From contig CAIQRS010000084.1 of assembly GCA_903874275.1 (NCBI GenBank), forward strand, positions 1 through 64,000: DNA of 64,000 nt, in the 5' to 3' direction. Of this stretch, positions 8,673 to 21,404 are shown one piece after another (position 1 is the stretch's first letter; every line of letters begins with the position of its first letter). The notes beneath the pieces were generated by a model, which saw only the letters and a program-made list of their open reading frames with translations, was not told the origin of the DNA and made no database searches. The DNA is from an uncultured Anaeromyxobacter sp. (GTDB lineage: Bacteria > Myxococcota > Myxococcia > Myxococcales > Anaeromyxobacteraceae). A program made the position numbers and the translations under genes.

Positions 8673-9599
8673 ATGGCCGCGAGGATCCTCATCACCGGGG
8701 GAGCCGGGTTCATCGGCTCGACCATCGCCGACCGCTTCGTGGCGGCGGGGTGGGACGTGGCGGTGGTGGACGACCTCTCCTCGGGCAAGCGGGAGAACGT
8801 GCCGGACCAGGCCCGCTTCTACCCCTGCGACGTGCGCAGCGCCGCAGCCGCCGAGGCGGTCGAGCGGGAGCGCCCCGACGTCCTCTGCCACCACGCCGCC
8901 CAGATCGACGTGCGCCGCTCCATGGCCGATCCCCGGTACGACGTGGACGTGAACCTGGGAGGGCTGGTGAACCTCCTCGCCGCCTCCGCCCGGGCCGGGG
9001 TGCGCCACGTGACCTTCGCCTCCAGCGGCGGCGCCGCCTACGGCGAGACCGACCGCATTCCCACGCCGGAGGACGAACCCACCCGTCCGGTGTCGGTCTA
9101 CGGGGCCTCCAAGGCCGCCAGCGAGCTCTTCCTGGGAGTGTGGCGGGCGTCCCACGGCATCACCTCCACGGCGCTCCGCTACGGCAACGTATACGGGCCC
9201 CGGCAGGACCCGCACGGCGAGGCCGGCGTGGTGGCCATCTTCGCCGGGCGCCTCCTGGCCGGGGAGCCCTGCACCGTGAACGGCGACGGCGGCCAGACCC
9301 GCGACTACGTCTTCGTGGACGACGTGGCCCGGGCCAACCTGCTCGCCGCGGAGAAGCGGCACGACGGGGCGCTCAACGTGGGCACCGGCGTGGAGTCCGA
9401 CGTGAACCGGATCTACCGGATCCTGGCCGACGCCGCCGGCGTGCCCACGGAGGCCATCCACGGGCCCGCCAAGCCGGGTGAGCAGCGCCGGTCCTGCATC
9501 GACCCGTCCGCCGCAGGACGCGCGCTGGGCTGGCGGGCCTCGGTCTCCCTCGAGGAGGGGCTCCGGCGGACGCTGGAGTGGTTCCGCGCCAGGCGCTGA
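8673..9599 (+). CDS. NAD-dependent epimerase, UDP-glucose 4-epimerase-like
   Basis: Extended SDR of 308 residues: GGAGFIGSTIADRF binds NAD, HHAAQIDVRRSM follows the GalE pattern, and YGASK (Tyr-x3-Lys) plus the Ser of FASSGGAAYGE form the active site. RYGNVYGPRQDP, GDGGQTRDYVFVDDVA and NVGTGVESDVN are family landmarks. It most likely interconverts UDP-hexoses (glucose/galactose or the N-acetyl forms); the exact sugar cannot be read. GAGGGAGG precedes the ATG. It is probably co-transcribed with the decarboxylase upstream. Confidence 0.82.
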   Translation: MAARILITGGAGFIGSTIADRFVAAGWDVAVVDDLSSGKRENVPDQARFYPCDVRSAAAAEAVERERPDVLCHHAAQIDVRRSMADPRYDVDVNLGGLVNLLAASARAGVRHVTFASSGGAAYGETDRIPTPEDEPTRPVSVYGASKAASELFLGVWRASHGITSTALRYGNVYGPRQDPHGEAGVVAIFAGRLLAGEPCTVNGDGGQTRDYVFVDDVARANLLAAEKRHDGALNVGTGVESDVNRIYRILADAAGVPTEAIHGPAKPGEQRRSCIDPSAAGRALGWRASVSLEEGLRRTLEWFRARR

Positions 9600-9625
9600 A
9601 AACGCCGCCCGGTTGGCGCCATGAG

Positions 9626-9638
9626 GCCGGACGCCGGC
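9626..9638. terminator. Short hairpin between convergent galE-like gene and mtgA
   Basis: GCCGG (9626-9630), loop ACG, CCGGC (9634-9638), in the 40-base gap between the two stop codons. It has no T run. It is a weak terminator candidate only. Confidence 0.3.
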
Positions 9639-9639
9639 G

Positions 9640-10524
9640 CTACCGGTCATCGGGCGGCTCCTCCTCCACGTCGGAGGGGAGACTGGCGGGCGTGGACAGG
9701 AGCCGCTCCAGCTCGGCACGCGCGGCCAGGGCCTCTCCCGCCGTCACCGTTCCGTTGCGCTCGAGCAGCCCCAGGATCCGGCGCGCCCGGCGGGCCAGCC
9801 AGCGCGGCGCCGGGGTGAGGGCCGCGCGCCGGGGTGCGGGCAGCATGGCGGCGAGCACCGCGGCCTGGGCTGGAGAGAGGTCCCGCGCCGAGGCCCGGAA
9901 CCAGTGCTGCGCCGCGGCCTCGGCGCCGAAGACCCCGTTCCCCCACTCGGCGACGTCCAGGTAGAGCGTGAGGATGCGCCGCTTCCCGAGGGAGCGCTCC
10001 ATCTTCACGGTGAGCAACGCCTCGCGTGCCTTGCGCAGCCAGCTTCGTTCGGTGCCCAGCCAGAGGTTCTTGGCGAGCTGCTGGGTGATGGTCGAGGCGC
10101 CGCGGATGGTGCGCCCGGCCTTCCAGTTCTGCGCTGCCGCGTTCTGGATCTCGTCCCAGTCGAAGCCGGCGTGACCGAAGAAGGAGGCGTCCTCGGAGGC
10201 GACGACGGCGCGCTGCAGGCGCGGCGAGATGCGGTCGAGCGCCACCGGGCGGTAGTCGGGCCGGAAGGGCTTCCCGGAACGGGTCGCCTCGGCGCGCCGC
10301 TGGTCGATGAGGGCGGTGGTGGCCGGCGTCCGGGTGGCGAAGGCGGCGGGGTCGGGCAGGGAGAACCAGAGGGCGGCGGCCGCGCCGGCGGCCAGGGCGA
10401 GGAGGGTGAGGAGGGCCAGGCCGACCCTGCCGAGGCGCCCGGTGCGGCCCGTTCGGGGCGCTCGGGGCGCGCCGGCCCGGTTTCCACCCTTTCGCCTGGA
10501 CGCGGCCACGCGCTTGCCTACCAC
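9640..10524 (-). CDS. mtgA: Monofunctional biosynthetic peptidoglycan transglycosylase (MtgA)
   Basis: Glycosyltransferase family 51 enzyme that polymerises lipid II into glycan strands at the inner membrane. A basic cytoplasmic tail is followed by one membrane helix (VGLALLTLLALAAGAAAALW). The GT51 motifs are AVVASEDASFF with the catalytic Glu, RGASTITQQLAKNLWL, RKAREALLTVKMERSLGKRR and DVAEWGNGVFGAEAAAQHWF. The C-terminal tail is acidic (DVEEEPPDD). The start is uncertain: GTG 10524 or GTG 10509 give a sensible tail. The frame runs to 10611, but that would overlap the divergent sodB start. No clear Shine-Dalgarno. Confidence 0.88.
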   Translation of the reverse strand: MVGKRVAASRRKGGNRAGAPRAPRTGRTGRLGRVGLALLTLLALAAGAAAALWFSLPDPAAFATRTPATTALIDQRRAEATRSGKPFRPDYRPVALDRISPRLQRAVVASEDASFFGHAGFDWDEIQNAAAQNWKAGRTIRGASTITQQLAKNLWLGTERSWLRKAREALLTVKMERSLGKRRILTLYLDVAEWGNGVFGAEAAAQHWFRASARDLSPAQAAVLAAMLPAPRRAALTPAPRWLARRARRILGLLERNGTVTAGEALAARAELERLLSTPASLPSDVEEEPPDDR

Positions 10525-10609
10525 ATGGGCGAGCGGACCGGGGGCCGGTGGATTACATGCGAGGGAAACTCCCGACGAGCGGCACGCGTTGCCGCGGAGG
10601 AACACAGAC

Positions 10610-11212
10610 ATGAGCGTGAAGCTCTACAAGCCCCAGGACTTCTCGAAGGTGCGCGGCCTCGCCGGAATCTCCAACGACCAGATCGAGGAGCACCTCAAGC
10701 TCTACGAGGGCTACGTGAAGCGCACCAACGCGCTCACCGAGAAGCTCGAGGGGCTGGCCAAGGAGGGCAAGGCCTCCGGCGCCGACCCGGTCTACGCAGA
10801 GCTGACCCGCCGGCTGGGCTTCGAGTACGGCGGCATCGTGAACCACGAGTACTACTTCGGGAACCTCACCGCGGGCGCCCAGGCCGAGCCGCCGGCCGGC
10901 TCCAAGCTGGCCAAGGCGATCGAGGGCTCCTTCGGCAGCCTCTCCACCTACCTGGCCGACTTCAAGGCCATCGCCACCATGCCGGGCATCGGCTGGGCCA
11001 TGACCTTCCAGGATCCGGGCACCGGCTGGCTCTCCAACCAGTTCGTCACCCTCCACGAGAACGGCGTCCCGCCCGGCTTCCGGCCGATCCTGGTCCTCGA
11101 CGGCTGGGAGCACGCCTTCATGCGCGACTACAAGGCCTTCGAGCGCGGCAAGTACGTCGAGGCCTTCTTCAAGAACGTGGACTGGGCGGCGGTCGAGGCC
11201 CGGCTGAAGTAG
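10610..11212 (+). CDS. sodB: Superoxide dismutase, Fe/Mn family
   Basis: Dismutates superoxide to oxygen and peroxide in the cytosol. The 200 residues contain the four metal ligands at His28 (EEHLKLYEGY), His79 (VNHEYYF), Asp164 and His168 (LDGWEHAF), plus GIGWAM in the C-terminal domain. The N-terminal segment lacks the usual LPxLPY opening, so it is a divergent member. Fe versus Mn use cannot be decided by eye. GGAGG precedes ATG 10610. mutY starts almost at the stop, suggesting coupling of oxidative-damage functions. Confidence 0.87.
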   Translation: MSVKLYKPQDFSKVRGLAGISNDQIEEHLKLYEGYVKRTNALTEKLEGLAKEGKASGADPVYAELTRRLGFEYGGIVNHEYYFGNLTAGAQAEPPAGSKLAKAIEGSFGSLSTYLADFKAIATMPGIGWAMTFQDPGTGWLSNQFVTLHENGVPPGFRPILVLDGWEHAFMRDYKAFERGKYVEAFFKNVDWAAVEARLK

Positions 11213-11216
11213 TCCG

Positions 11217-12395
11217 CTGGCGACGCCCGCTCCCATCCCGTCCCCGGCGCGTCGCGCCGGGCTGCGCCGTCGCCTGCTCTCCTGGTGGGACGCCGGGCAC
11301 CGGGACCTGCCCTGGCGCTTCCCGCAGCACGCCGCCGATCCGTACCGGGTGTGGGTCGCCGAGGTGATGCTGCAGCAGACCCGGGTGGAGGCGGCGGCGC
11401 CCTACTACCGCCGCTTCCTGGCGCGCTGGCCCACGCTCCCGGCGCTGGCCGGGGCCGACGACGCCGAGGTGCTGGCCGCCTGGAGCGGGCTCGGCTACTA
11501 CGCGCGCTGCCGCAACCTCCTGGCCGCGGCGCGGACCGCGCTGGCGCGGCACGGGGGGCTGCCGGCCTCGCTCCCGGCGCTGCGGGCGCTGCCCGGCTTC
11601 GGCCCATACACCGCGGGTGCAGTGGCGAGCATCGCCTTCGCCATCCCGGTGGCGGCGGTGGACGGCAACGTGGCCCGGGTCCTCTCGCGGATCTTCCTCG
11701 TTGACGGACCGTCACAGTCACCCAAGGTGAAACACCGGCTGGCCGCGCTGGCGGCGCGGCTGGTGGACCCGGGCCGGCCCGGGGACTGGAACCAGGCCCT
11801 CATGGAGCTCGGGGCCACCCTGTGCATGCCCCGGCGCCCGCGCTGCGCGGCCTGCCCCCTGGCCCGGGGGTGCGCCGCGCGCGAGGCCGGGCGGGAACAG
11901 GAGATCCCCGAGCCGAAGGTGCGGCGGAGGCCGGTCCGCCTGGAACTGGCCCTCCTGCGGGTGGAGCGGGGAGGGCGGTTGCTCCTCTGCCGGGCCCTCG
12001 ACGACGGGCTCTTCCCGGGGATGTGGGGGCTGCCGGGGATCGTGGTCCCGGAAGGGGAGGACCCGGCCGGGTTGCTCCGCAGCAGGGGCCGGGCGGAGCT
12101 GGGGTTCCGGGTCGAGGTCGGGGAGGAAGTGGCCGTGGTGACGCGCCTGCTCACCCACCGGCGGCTGGAGCTCCGCGTCTACCGGGGCTCCCTCCTCGGC
12201 CGCCCCCCGCGTGACGCATCGCGGTGGGGCTTTACATCCGAGGGCGAGGCGAGTAGGTTGCCCGCCTCAACGGCGATGCGCCGTGCCATCGAAGCCTCCG
12301 GCGGCTGGAAGCCTGCTCGTCGGAGGGACCGTGGTGCGAAAATCGTCTCCGGGGAGAACCGGAAGGCCTTGACTTCCCGAGGCCGAACCGTATAA
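11217..12395 (+). CDS. mutY: A/G-specific adenine DNA glycosylase (MutY)
   Basis: Removes adenine opposite 8-oxoguanine. The helix-hairpin-helix is at LPGFGPYTAGAVASIAF, the catalytic Asp in VDGNVARV, the catalytic Glu in EVMLQQT, and the [4Fe-4S] ligands Cys-x6-Cys-x2-Cys-x5-Cys are at about residues 203-219. A NUDIX-like C-terminal domain (LFPGMWGLPG) recognises the lesion strand. The conserved N-terminal LLSWWDAGHRDLPWR lies upstream of the first GTG (11349). The only start-like codons before it in frame are CTG 11217 and later CTGs, so CTG 11217 is proposed. The stop TAA is inside the rpsL promoter -10 box. Confidence 0.88.
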   Translation: MATPAPIPSPARRAGLRRRLLSWWDAGHRDLPWRFPQHAADPYRVWVAEVMLQQTRVEAAAPYYRRFLARWPTLPALAGADDAEVLAAWSGLGYYARCRNLLAAARTALARHGGLPASLPALRALPGFGPYTAGAVASIAFAIPVAAVDGNVARVLSRIFLVDGPSQSPKVKHRLAALAARLVDPGRPGDWNQALMELGATLCMPRRPRCAACPLARGCAAREAGREQEIPEPKVRRRPVRLELALLRVERGGRLLLCRALDDGLFPGMWGLPGIVVPEGEDPAGLLRSRGRAELGFRVEVGEEVAVVTRLLTHRRLELRVYRGSLLGRPPRDASRWGFTSEGEASRLPASTAMRRAIEASGGWKPARRRDRGAKIVSGENRKALTSRGRTV

Positions 12396-12396
12396 T
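12369..12396 (+). promoter_or_regulatory. Strong sigma-70 promoter of the str operon
   Basis: TTGACT (12369-12374), a 16-base spacer and a perfect TATAAT (12391-12396), about 78 bases before rpsL. It overlaps the last codons of mutY, whose TAA is 12393-12395. It is the best -35/-10 pair seen in the window and fits a ribosomal operon. Confidence 0.85.
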
Positions 12397-12473
12397 TCGC
12401 GCCCTTTTTGACGATGAAGCCGTCGCAGGTGCACCGGGTTCGCCCGCCGCGCCTCAGGAAAGAACCGGATCGA

Positions 12474-12845
12474 ATGCCGACGATCAGCCAGCTGGTCCGC
12501 AAGGGCCGCGAGAAGCTCAAGACCAAGAGGAAGGCTCCCGCGCTGGTGGAGTCTCCCCAGAAGCGTGGCGTGGCCACGCGCGTCTACACCACCACCCCGA
12601 AGAAGCCCAACTCGGCCCTTCGCAAGGTGGCGCGCGTCCGCCTCACCAACGGCTTCGAGGTCACGAGCTACATCCCCGGCGTCGGCCACAATCTCCAGGA
12701 GCACTCGGTGGTGCTCATCCGCGGAGGGCGCGTGAAGGACCTCCCCGGCGTCCGCTACCACATCATCCGCGGGACCCTCGACGCAGTGGGCGTCCAGGGC
12801 CGCAAGCAGAGCCGCTCGAAGTACGGCGCCAAGCGCCCGAGCTAG
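12474..12845 (+). CDS. rpsL: 30S ribosomal protein S12
   Basis: Decoding-centre protein of the small subunit, 123 residues. [19 protein letters not shown] and [18 protein letters not shown] are the conserved segments that hold the streptomycin-related lysines and the conserved Asp; they look wild type. The start ATG follows AGGAAAG. First gene of the str operon, 12 bases before rpsG. Confidence 0.98.
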   Translation: MPTISQLVRKGREKLKTKRKAPALVESPQKRGVATRVYTTTPKKPNSALRKVARVRLTNGFEVTSYIPGVGHNLQEHSVVLIRGGRVKDLPGVRYHIIRGTLDAVGVQGRKQSRSKYGAKRPS

Positions 12846-12857
12846 GCAGAGGATCCG

Positions 12858-13328
12858 ATGCCCCGTCGTCGCGTAGTCGAGAAGCGGAAGATCCTGCCCG
12901 ATCCCAAGTTCCAGGATCGGACCGTGGCCAAGTTCATCAACAACCTGATGCGCGAGGGCAAGAAGTCCACCGGCGAGCGGATCATCTACGGCGCCTTCGC
13001 CGTGGTCGAGAACCGCCTCAAGGACGACCCCCTCAAGGTCTTCAAGAAGGCCCTCGACAACGTGAAGCCGGTGGTCGAGGTCAAGTCCCGCCGCGTGGGC
13101 GGCGCCACCTACCAGGTTCCCGTGGAGGTCCGCCAGGACCGGCGCACGGCACTGGCGATGCGCTGGCTCATCGAGTATGCCTCGTCCCGCGGCGAGAAGA
13201 CCATGGTCGAGAAGCTGGCCGGGGAGATCCTCGACGCCGCCAACAACCGCGGCAACGCGGTGAAGAAGCGCGAGGACACCCACAAGATGGCGGAAGCGAA
13301 CAAGGCGTTCGCGCACTACCGCTGGTAG
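12858..13328 (+). CDS. rpsG: 30S ribosomal protein S7
   Basis: Primary 16S rRNA-binding protein of the small-subunit head, 156 residues, the usual length. It starts [10 protein letters not shown], has [20 protein letters not shown] and ends [14 protein letters not shown], all family-typical. In many bacteria S7 represses its own operon. A 155-base gap with a hairpin and a tandem repeat follows before fusA. Confidence 0.98.
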   Translation: MPRRRVVEKRKILPDPKFQDRTVAKFINNLMREGKKSTGERIIYGAFAVVENRLKDDPLKVFKKALDNVKPVVEVKSRRVGGATYQVPVEVRQDRRTALAMRWLIEYASSRGEKTMVEKLAGEILDAANNRGNAVKKREDTHKMAEANKAFAHYRW

Positions 13329-13398
13329 TCCGGGAGGAGAATCGAGGATCGAAGACGCCGACTCGGTCGGCCGGGGCCCAGAGGGACCCGAAGGTTCT

Positions 13399-13470
13399 TT
13401 GACAGCTCGGTCAGGTCGGGACGTCGCCAGGCGACGTCGGGTTTCCGTACGCAACGGTTCGAACGGTTCG
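13399..13470 (+). promoter_or_regulatory. fusA leader: TTGACA, hairpin and tandem 9-base repeat
   Basis: The rpsG-fusA gap holds TTGACA (13399-13404) without a good -10. An inverted repeat GACGTCGCC/GGCGACGTC (13420-13428 and 13430-13438) follows, then two perfect tandem copies of AACGGTTCG (13453-13461, 13462-13470). The ATG of fusA is at 13484. The arrangement suggests an RNA or DNA control element, but its type is not recognised. Confidence 0.4.
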
Positions 13471-13483
13471 AAGGATAGAGAAC

Positions 13484-15577
<2,094 letters not shown>

Positions 15578-15607
15578 TCCGGCGCGCAACGACGGAGGAG
15601 AGGACAC

Positions 15608-16798
<1,191 letters not shown>

Positions 16799-16812
16799 AC
16801 AAGGAAGAGGCA

Positions 16813-16856
16813 GCCCCGGCGAACGGCGGTGCAGTTCGGCCGCGCCGCGCCGGGGC
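16813..16856 (+). other. Large inverted repeat between tuf and rpsJ
   Basis: GCCCCGGCG (16813-16821) pairs perfectly with CGCCGGGGC (16848-16856) across a 26-base loop that itself holds GCGG/CCGC complementarity. It lies in the 78-base tuf-rpsJ gap. It could act as an RNA control site for the S10 genes or simply separate the two modules; there is no T run. Confidence 0.4.
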
Positions 16857-16876
16857 CAGAAGCCGAGGACGTGAAG

Positions 16877-17182
<306 letters not shown>

Positions 17183-17193
17183 TCGAGGACGCC

Positions 17194-17814
17194 ATGGCAA
17201 AGTTCGACGTCTACAGCCTCGACCGGACGAAGGTCGGCGAGATCGACCTCAAGGACGAGGTCTTCGCAGGCCCGGTGAACGAGCACCTCTTCTGGGAGGT
17301 CGTGAAGGCCAAGCTCGCATCCGACCGTTCCGGAACGCACGCGGTGAAGAACCGCTCCCTGGTGTCCGGCGGAGGCAAGAAGCCCTGGAAGCAGAAGGGC
17401 ACCGGCCGGGCCCGCGCCGGCTCGATCCGCGCCAGCCAGTTCGTCGGCGGCGGGAAGGCCATGGGCCCGAAGCCCAGGGACTACTCCTACGACGTGCCGC
17501 GCAAGGTCCGGAAGGCCGCGCTCCGCTCGGCGCTCGCGCTGCGCAACTCCGAGCAGAAGATCCTCATCGTGGATCGCTGGGCCCCGGAGGCGCCGAAGAG
17601 CGCCGCCGCCGCCCAGGTGCTGGGGAAGCTCGGCGTGAAGAAGGCCCTGGTGGTGGACGGAGCCGAGAACGCCGCGCTGCAGAAGTCGATTCGCAACCTG
17701 GTGGGCTTCGACTTCCTGGCCACCCAGGGACTGAACGTGTACGACATCCTGGGCCACGAGTACCTGGTGCTGACCGCCGATTCGGCCAGGAAGGTGGAGG
17801 AGGCGCTCTCATGA
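17194..17814 (+). CDS. rplD: 50S ribosomal protein L4
   Basis: 23S-binding protein lining the exit tunnel; in E. coli it also represses the S10 operon. The 206 residues contain [19 protein letters not shown] and [20 protein letters not shown], the conserved L4 loop. The ATG is preceded by GAGGACGCC. Its stop overlaps the rplW start (ATGA). This is the direct neighbour of rpsJ; L3 is not between them. Confidence 0.97.
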   Translation: MAKFDVYSLDRTKVGEIDLKDEVFAGPVNEHLFWEVVKAKLASDRSGTHAVKNRSLVSGGGKKPWKQKGTGRARAGSIRASQFVGGGKAMGPKPRDYSYDVPRKVRKAALRSALALRNSEQKILIVDRWAPEAPKSAAAAQVLGKLGVKKALVVDGAENAALQKSIRNLVGFDFLATQGLNVYDILGHEYLVLTADSARKVEEALS

Positions 17815-18104
17815 ACCTGACCGTCCAGGACGTGATCGTCCGACCCATCATCAGCGAGAAGGCGGAGCGCGGCCGCGAGGCCGAGCGTCAGTACGCCTTC
17901 CAGGTGCACCGCGAGTCCACCAAGATCCAGGTCAAGGGCGCGGTCGAGAAGCTCTTCTCGGTGAAGGTCACCGCGGTGCGCACTTCGATCGCCCGGGGCA
18001 AGAACAAGCGCGTCGGCCGGCAGGTTGGCCGCCGTCCCAACTGGAAGAAGGCCATCGTCACCCTCAAGGAAGGCGACACCATCGCCCTCTTCGAGGGGAA
18101 GTAG
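17811..18104 (+). CDS. rplW: 50S ribosomal protein L23
   Basis: Tunnel-exit protein that docks trigger factor and SRP; 97 residues. [13 protein letters not shown] at the start, [19 protein letters not shown] and the [20 protein letters not shown] loop are typical. Start overlaps the rplD stop by four bases. Confidence 0.97.
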   Translation: MNLTVQDVIVRPIISEKAERGREAERQYAFQVHRESTKIQVKGAVEKLFSVKVTAVRTSIARGKNKRVGRQVGRRPNWKKAIVTLKEGDTIALFEGK

Positions 18105-18119
18105 GCCAGGGGAACGAGC

Positions 18120-18968
18120 ATGGGCGTCAAGAGCTACAAGCCGACCAGCGCAGCCCGCCGTCACATGACGGTGGCCGACTTCGCCGAGATCACCAGGGAC
18201 CGTCCCGAGAAGAAGCTGACCCGCTCGAAGAAGCGGACCGGCGGACGCAACGCGCACGGTCACATCACCACGCGTCACATCGGCGGCGGCCACAAGCAGC
18301 GCTACCGGGTGATCGACTGGCGGCGCGACAAGGACGGGGTCCCGGCCAAGGTCGCCACCATCGAGTACGACCCCAACCGCACCGCGCGGATCGCGCTTCT
18401 CCACTACAAGGACGGGGAGAAGCGCTACATCCTGGCGCCGCTCGGGGTCAACGTGGGCGACCAGCTGGTGTCCGGCGACTCCGTGGACATCCGGCCCGGC
18501 AACACGCTCCCCATCCGCGGCATGCCGCTCGGCACCCAGATCCACGGGCTCGAGCTGCAGCCCGGTTCGGGCGCCAAGCTCATCCGCACCGCCGGCTCCT
18601 TCGGGCAGGTCATGGCCAAGGAGGGCGACTACGCCCAGATCCGCATGCCCTCCGGAGAGATCCGCAAGGTCCTGCAGGTGGTCCGGGCGACGGTGGGCCA
18701 GCTCTCGAACATCGAGAACGCCAGCATCCGCGTGGGCAAGGCCGGCAAGTCGCGCTGGAGGGGCATCCGCCCCACCGTCCGCGGCCTGGCGATGAACCCG
18801 GTCGATCACCCGCACGGCGGCGGTGAGGGCAAGTCCGGTCAGGGCAATCCGCACCCGGTCTCGCCCTGGGGACAGAAGACCAAGGGACTCAAGACCCGCA
18901 ACAACCGCCGCACGGACAAGTACATCGTTTCGCCCCGCAAGCGGGGCGTGCGCAGCCAGGCAACGTAG
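18120..18968 (+). CDS. rplB: 50S ribosomal protein L2
   Basis: One of the most conserved large-subunit proteins, near the peptidyl transferase centre; 282 residues. [32 protein letters not shown] and the C-terminal [15 protein letters not shown] loop with the conserved His are present. Normal length. Confidence 0.98.
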   Translation: MGVKSYKPTSAARRHMTVADFAEITRDRPEKKLTRSKKRTGGRNAHGHITTRHIGGGHKQRYRVIDWRRDKDGVPAKVATIEYDPNRTARIALLHYKDGEKRYILAPLGVNVGDQLVSGDSVDIRPGNTLPIRGMPLGTQIHGLELQPGSGAKLIRTAGSFGQVMAKEGDYAQIRMPSGEIRKVLQVVRATVGQLSNIENASIRVGKAGKSRWRGIRPTVRGLAMNPVDHPHGGGEGKSGQGNPHPVSPWGQKTKGLKTRNNRRTDKYIVSPRKRGVRSQAT

Positions 18969-18987
18969 CGGCGAGGACTGAAGACAC

Positions 18988-19290
18988 ATGGCGCGTTCCA
19001 TCAAGAAGGGCCCCTTCGCCGACAAGCACCTCCTCAAGAAGGTGGAGGACGCGAACAAGGGGAGCAAGAAGTCGGTCATCAAGACCTGGTCCCGGCGGAG
19101 CACCATCATGCCGGACTTCGTGGGCCACACGTTCGCGGTCCACAACGGGCGGAAGTTCGTGCCGGTGTTCGTCCAGGAGAACATGGTCGGGCACAAGCTC
19201 GGCGAGTTCTCCCCGACCCGCACCTTCCACGGGCACACCGGCGAGAAGAAGGCGGTCGCGGCACCTTCCGCGCCGCCTCCGAAGAGGTAG
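18988..19290 (+). CDS. rpsS: 30S ribosomal protein S19
   Basis: Small-subunit head protein that pairs with S13; 100 residues. [40 protein letters not shown] and [14 protein letters not shown] identify it. The tail ([12 protein letters not shown]) is a few residues longer than in E. coli. Confidence 0.98.
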   Translation: MARSIKKGPFADKHLLKKVEDANKGSKKSVIKTWSRRSTIMPDFVGHTFAVHNGRKFVPVFVQENMVGHKLGEFSPTRTFHGHTGEKKAVAAPSAPPPKR

Positions 19291-19299
19291 AGGACGGAC

Positions 19300-19749
19300 A
19301 TGGCCGACACCCAGAAGAAGACCGCCGCGACCCCGGCCCCTGGCCGCAAGGTCAAGGTCACCCGCAAGGAGCGGCGCGCCCGCACCGAGGCGGCCCGCCC
19401 CAAGCCGGGGCCGCACGCCTCGCTGCGCCAGCTCCGCGTCACCCCCCGCAAGGTCCGGCTGGTCGCCGACCACGTGCGCGGGATGCCGGTCGGCGCCGCG
19501 CTGGCCATGCTCAAGTTCACGCCGCAGGCGGCCGCGCCGCACCTCGCCAAGCTGCTCCGGTCGGCGGTGGCCAACGCCGAGAACAAGGGCGGCCGCGTCG
19601 ACGTGGACGCGCTGTTCGTGAAGACGCTCACCGTGGACCACGGCCCCAAGACCCGCCGCTTCATGCCGCGCGCCATGGGACGGGCCACCCGGATCGACAA
19701 GAAGACGAGCCACGTCTACGTGGAACTCGGCATCGCGGGGCGCGCGTAA
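19300..19749 (+). CDS. rplV: 50S ribosomal protein L22 with N-terminal extension
   Basis: Exit-tunnel protein. The L22 domain starts at about residue 42 ([20 protein letters not shown]) and ends with the conserved tip region ([20 protein letters not shown]). The first 40 or so residues are Lys/Arg/Pro/Thr-rich and absent from the usual 110-residue protein, giving 149 residues. ATG 19300 is the only start with a reasonable upstream GAGGACGG, so the extension is likely real. Confidence 0.95.
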   Translation: MADTQKKTAATPAPGRKVKVTRKERRARTEAARPKPGPHASLRQLRVTPRKVRLVADHVRGMPVGAALAMLKFTPQAAAPHLAKLLRSAVANAENKGGRVDVDALFVKTLTVDHGPKTRRFMPRAMGRATRIDKKTSHVYVELGIAGRA

Positions 19750-19769
19750 GCGCGCCGCAAGGAGATCAC

Positions 19770-20438
<669 letters not shown>

Positions 20439-20474
20439 CCTTCCCCGTCGGGAACACTTCCAGGAGAACCAGAA

Positions 20475-20891
20475 ATGCTGCAGCCGGCGAGGACGAAGTA
20501 CCGGAAGATGATGAAGGGGCGCATGCGGGGCAAGGCCTACCGCGGCTCCGAGCTCAACCAGGGCTCGTTCGGCCTGTCGGCCACCGAGTGCGGCTGGCTG
20601 ACCAGCCGCCAGATCGAGGCCGCCCGCGTCGCCATCAGCCGCTACGTGAAGCGGGGCGGGAAGCTCTGGATCCGGGTCTTCCCGGACAAGCCCATCACCA
20701 AGAAGCCCGCCGAGACCCGCATGGGCACCGGCAAGGGGCCGGTGGAGTACTACGTGGCCGTCATCAAGCCCGGGCGCGTGCTGTTCGAGATCGAGGGTGT
20801 CACCGACGACCAGGCCGCCAAGGCCTTCTCGCTGGCCGCCCACAAGCTGCCCGTCTCCACCAAGCTGGTGAAGCGCGGCGTGACCCTGTAG
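20475..20891 (+). CDS. rplP: 50S ribosomal protein L16
   Basis: Large-subunit protein at the A site, 138 residues. [39 protein letters not shown] and [19 protein letters not shown] are family landmarks. The gap to rpsC is 36 bases. Length normal. Confidence 0.97.
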   Translation: MLQPARTKYRKMMKGRMRGKAYRGSELNQGSFGLSATECGWLTSRQIEAARVAISRYVKRGGKLWIRVFPDKPITKKPAETRMGTGKGPVEYYVAVIKPGRVLFEIEGVTDDQAAKAFSLAAHKLPVSTKLVKRGVTL

Positions 20892-20899
20892 GAGGCGAC

Positions 20900-21139
20900 A
20901 TGTCGACCAACACCGAACTGCGCCAGCTGTCCACCGAGGAGCTCGAGGCGCGCGTCGCCGAGCTCAAGCAGCAGATGTTCGAGATGAAGAGCAAGCTCAA
21001 CACCGGCGTGCTGGACTCGACCGCCGACCTCGCCAAGACCCGGCGCCTGGTGGCGCGCTGCAGGACGCTGGCGCGCGAGAAGCAGCTGGGCGTCGTCCGC
21101 AAGGCGAAGACCGAGAACCGCAAGGGCGAGAAGGAGTAG
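20900..21139 (+). CDS. rpmC: 50S ribosomal protein L29
   Basis: Tunnel-exit protein paired with L23; 79 residues, slightly long. [20 protein letters not shown] and the core [20 protein letters not shown] match the L29 two-helix hairpin. GGAGG stands five bases before the ATG. The Lys-rich tail ([10 protein letters not shown]) is the extra part. Confidence 0.94.
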   Translation: MSTNTELRQLSTEELEARVAELKQQMFEMKSKLNTGVLDSTADLAKTRRLVARCRTLAREKQLGVVRKAKTENRKGEKE

Positions 21140-21141
21140 TC

Positions 21142-21402
21142 ATGGAACGCGGCAAGGCCAAGTCCCGCGTCGGGGTGGTGGTCTCGAGCAAGATGCAGAA
21201 GACCGTCGTGGTGCGGGTGGAACGCCGCACCGCCGACCGCAAGTACGGCAAGATCATCCGCCGCGCCGAGCGCTACAAGGCGCACGACGAGGGCGAGACC
21301 TCCAAGGCCGGCGACAAGGTCCGGATCGTCGAGACGCGCCCCATGTCCAAGGACAAGCGGTGGCGGGTGGCCGAGATCATCGAGAAGGGCCCGGAGGTCT
21401 AG
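21142..21402 (+). CDS. rpsQ: 30S ribosomal protein S17
   Basis: 16S rRNA-binding OB-fold protein, 86 residues. [20 protein letters not shown] and [19 protein letters not shown] are conserved. Two bases follow the rpmC stop; rplN starts two bases after its own stop. These spacings imply translational coupling. Confidence 0.97.
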   Translation: MERGKAKSRVGVVVSSKMQKTVVVRVERRTADRKYGKIIRRAERYKAHDEGETSKAGDKVRIVETRPMSKDKRWRVAEIIEKGPEV

Positions 21403-21404
21403 CC

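Noticed and set aside
10525-10611. N-terminal extension of mtgA to ATG 10611
   Set aside because: It would overlap the divergent sodB start by two bases, and the added residues are not like any MtgA leader.
13405-13426. Full sigma-70 promoter for fusA
   Set aside because: TTGACA is perfect, but no -10 exists at 16-18 bases; only the leader structure is reported.
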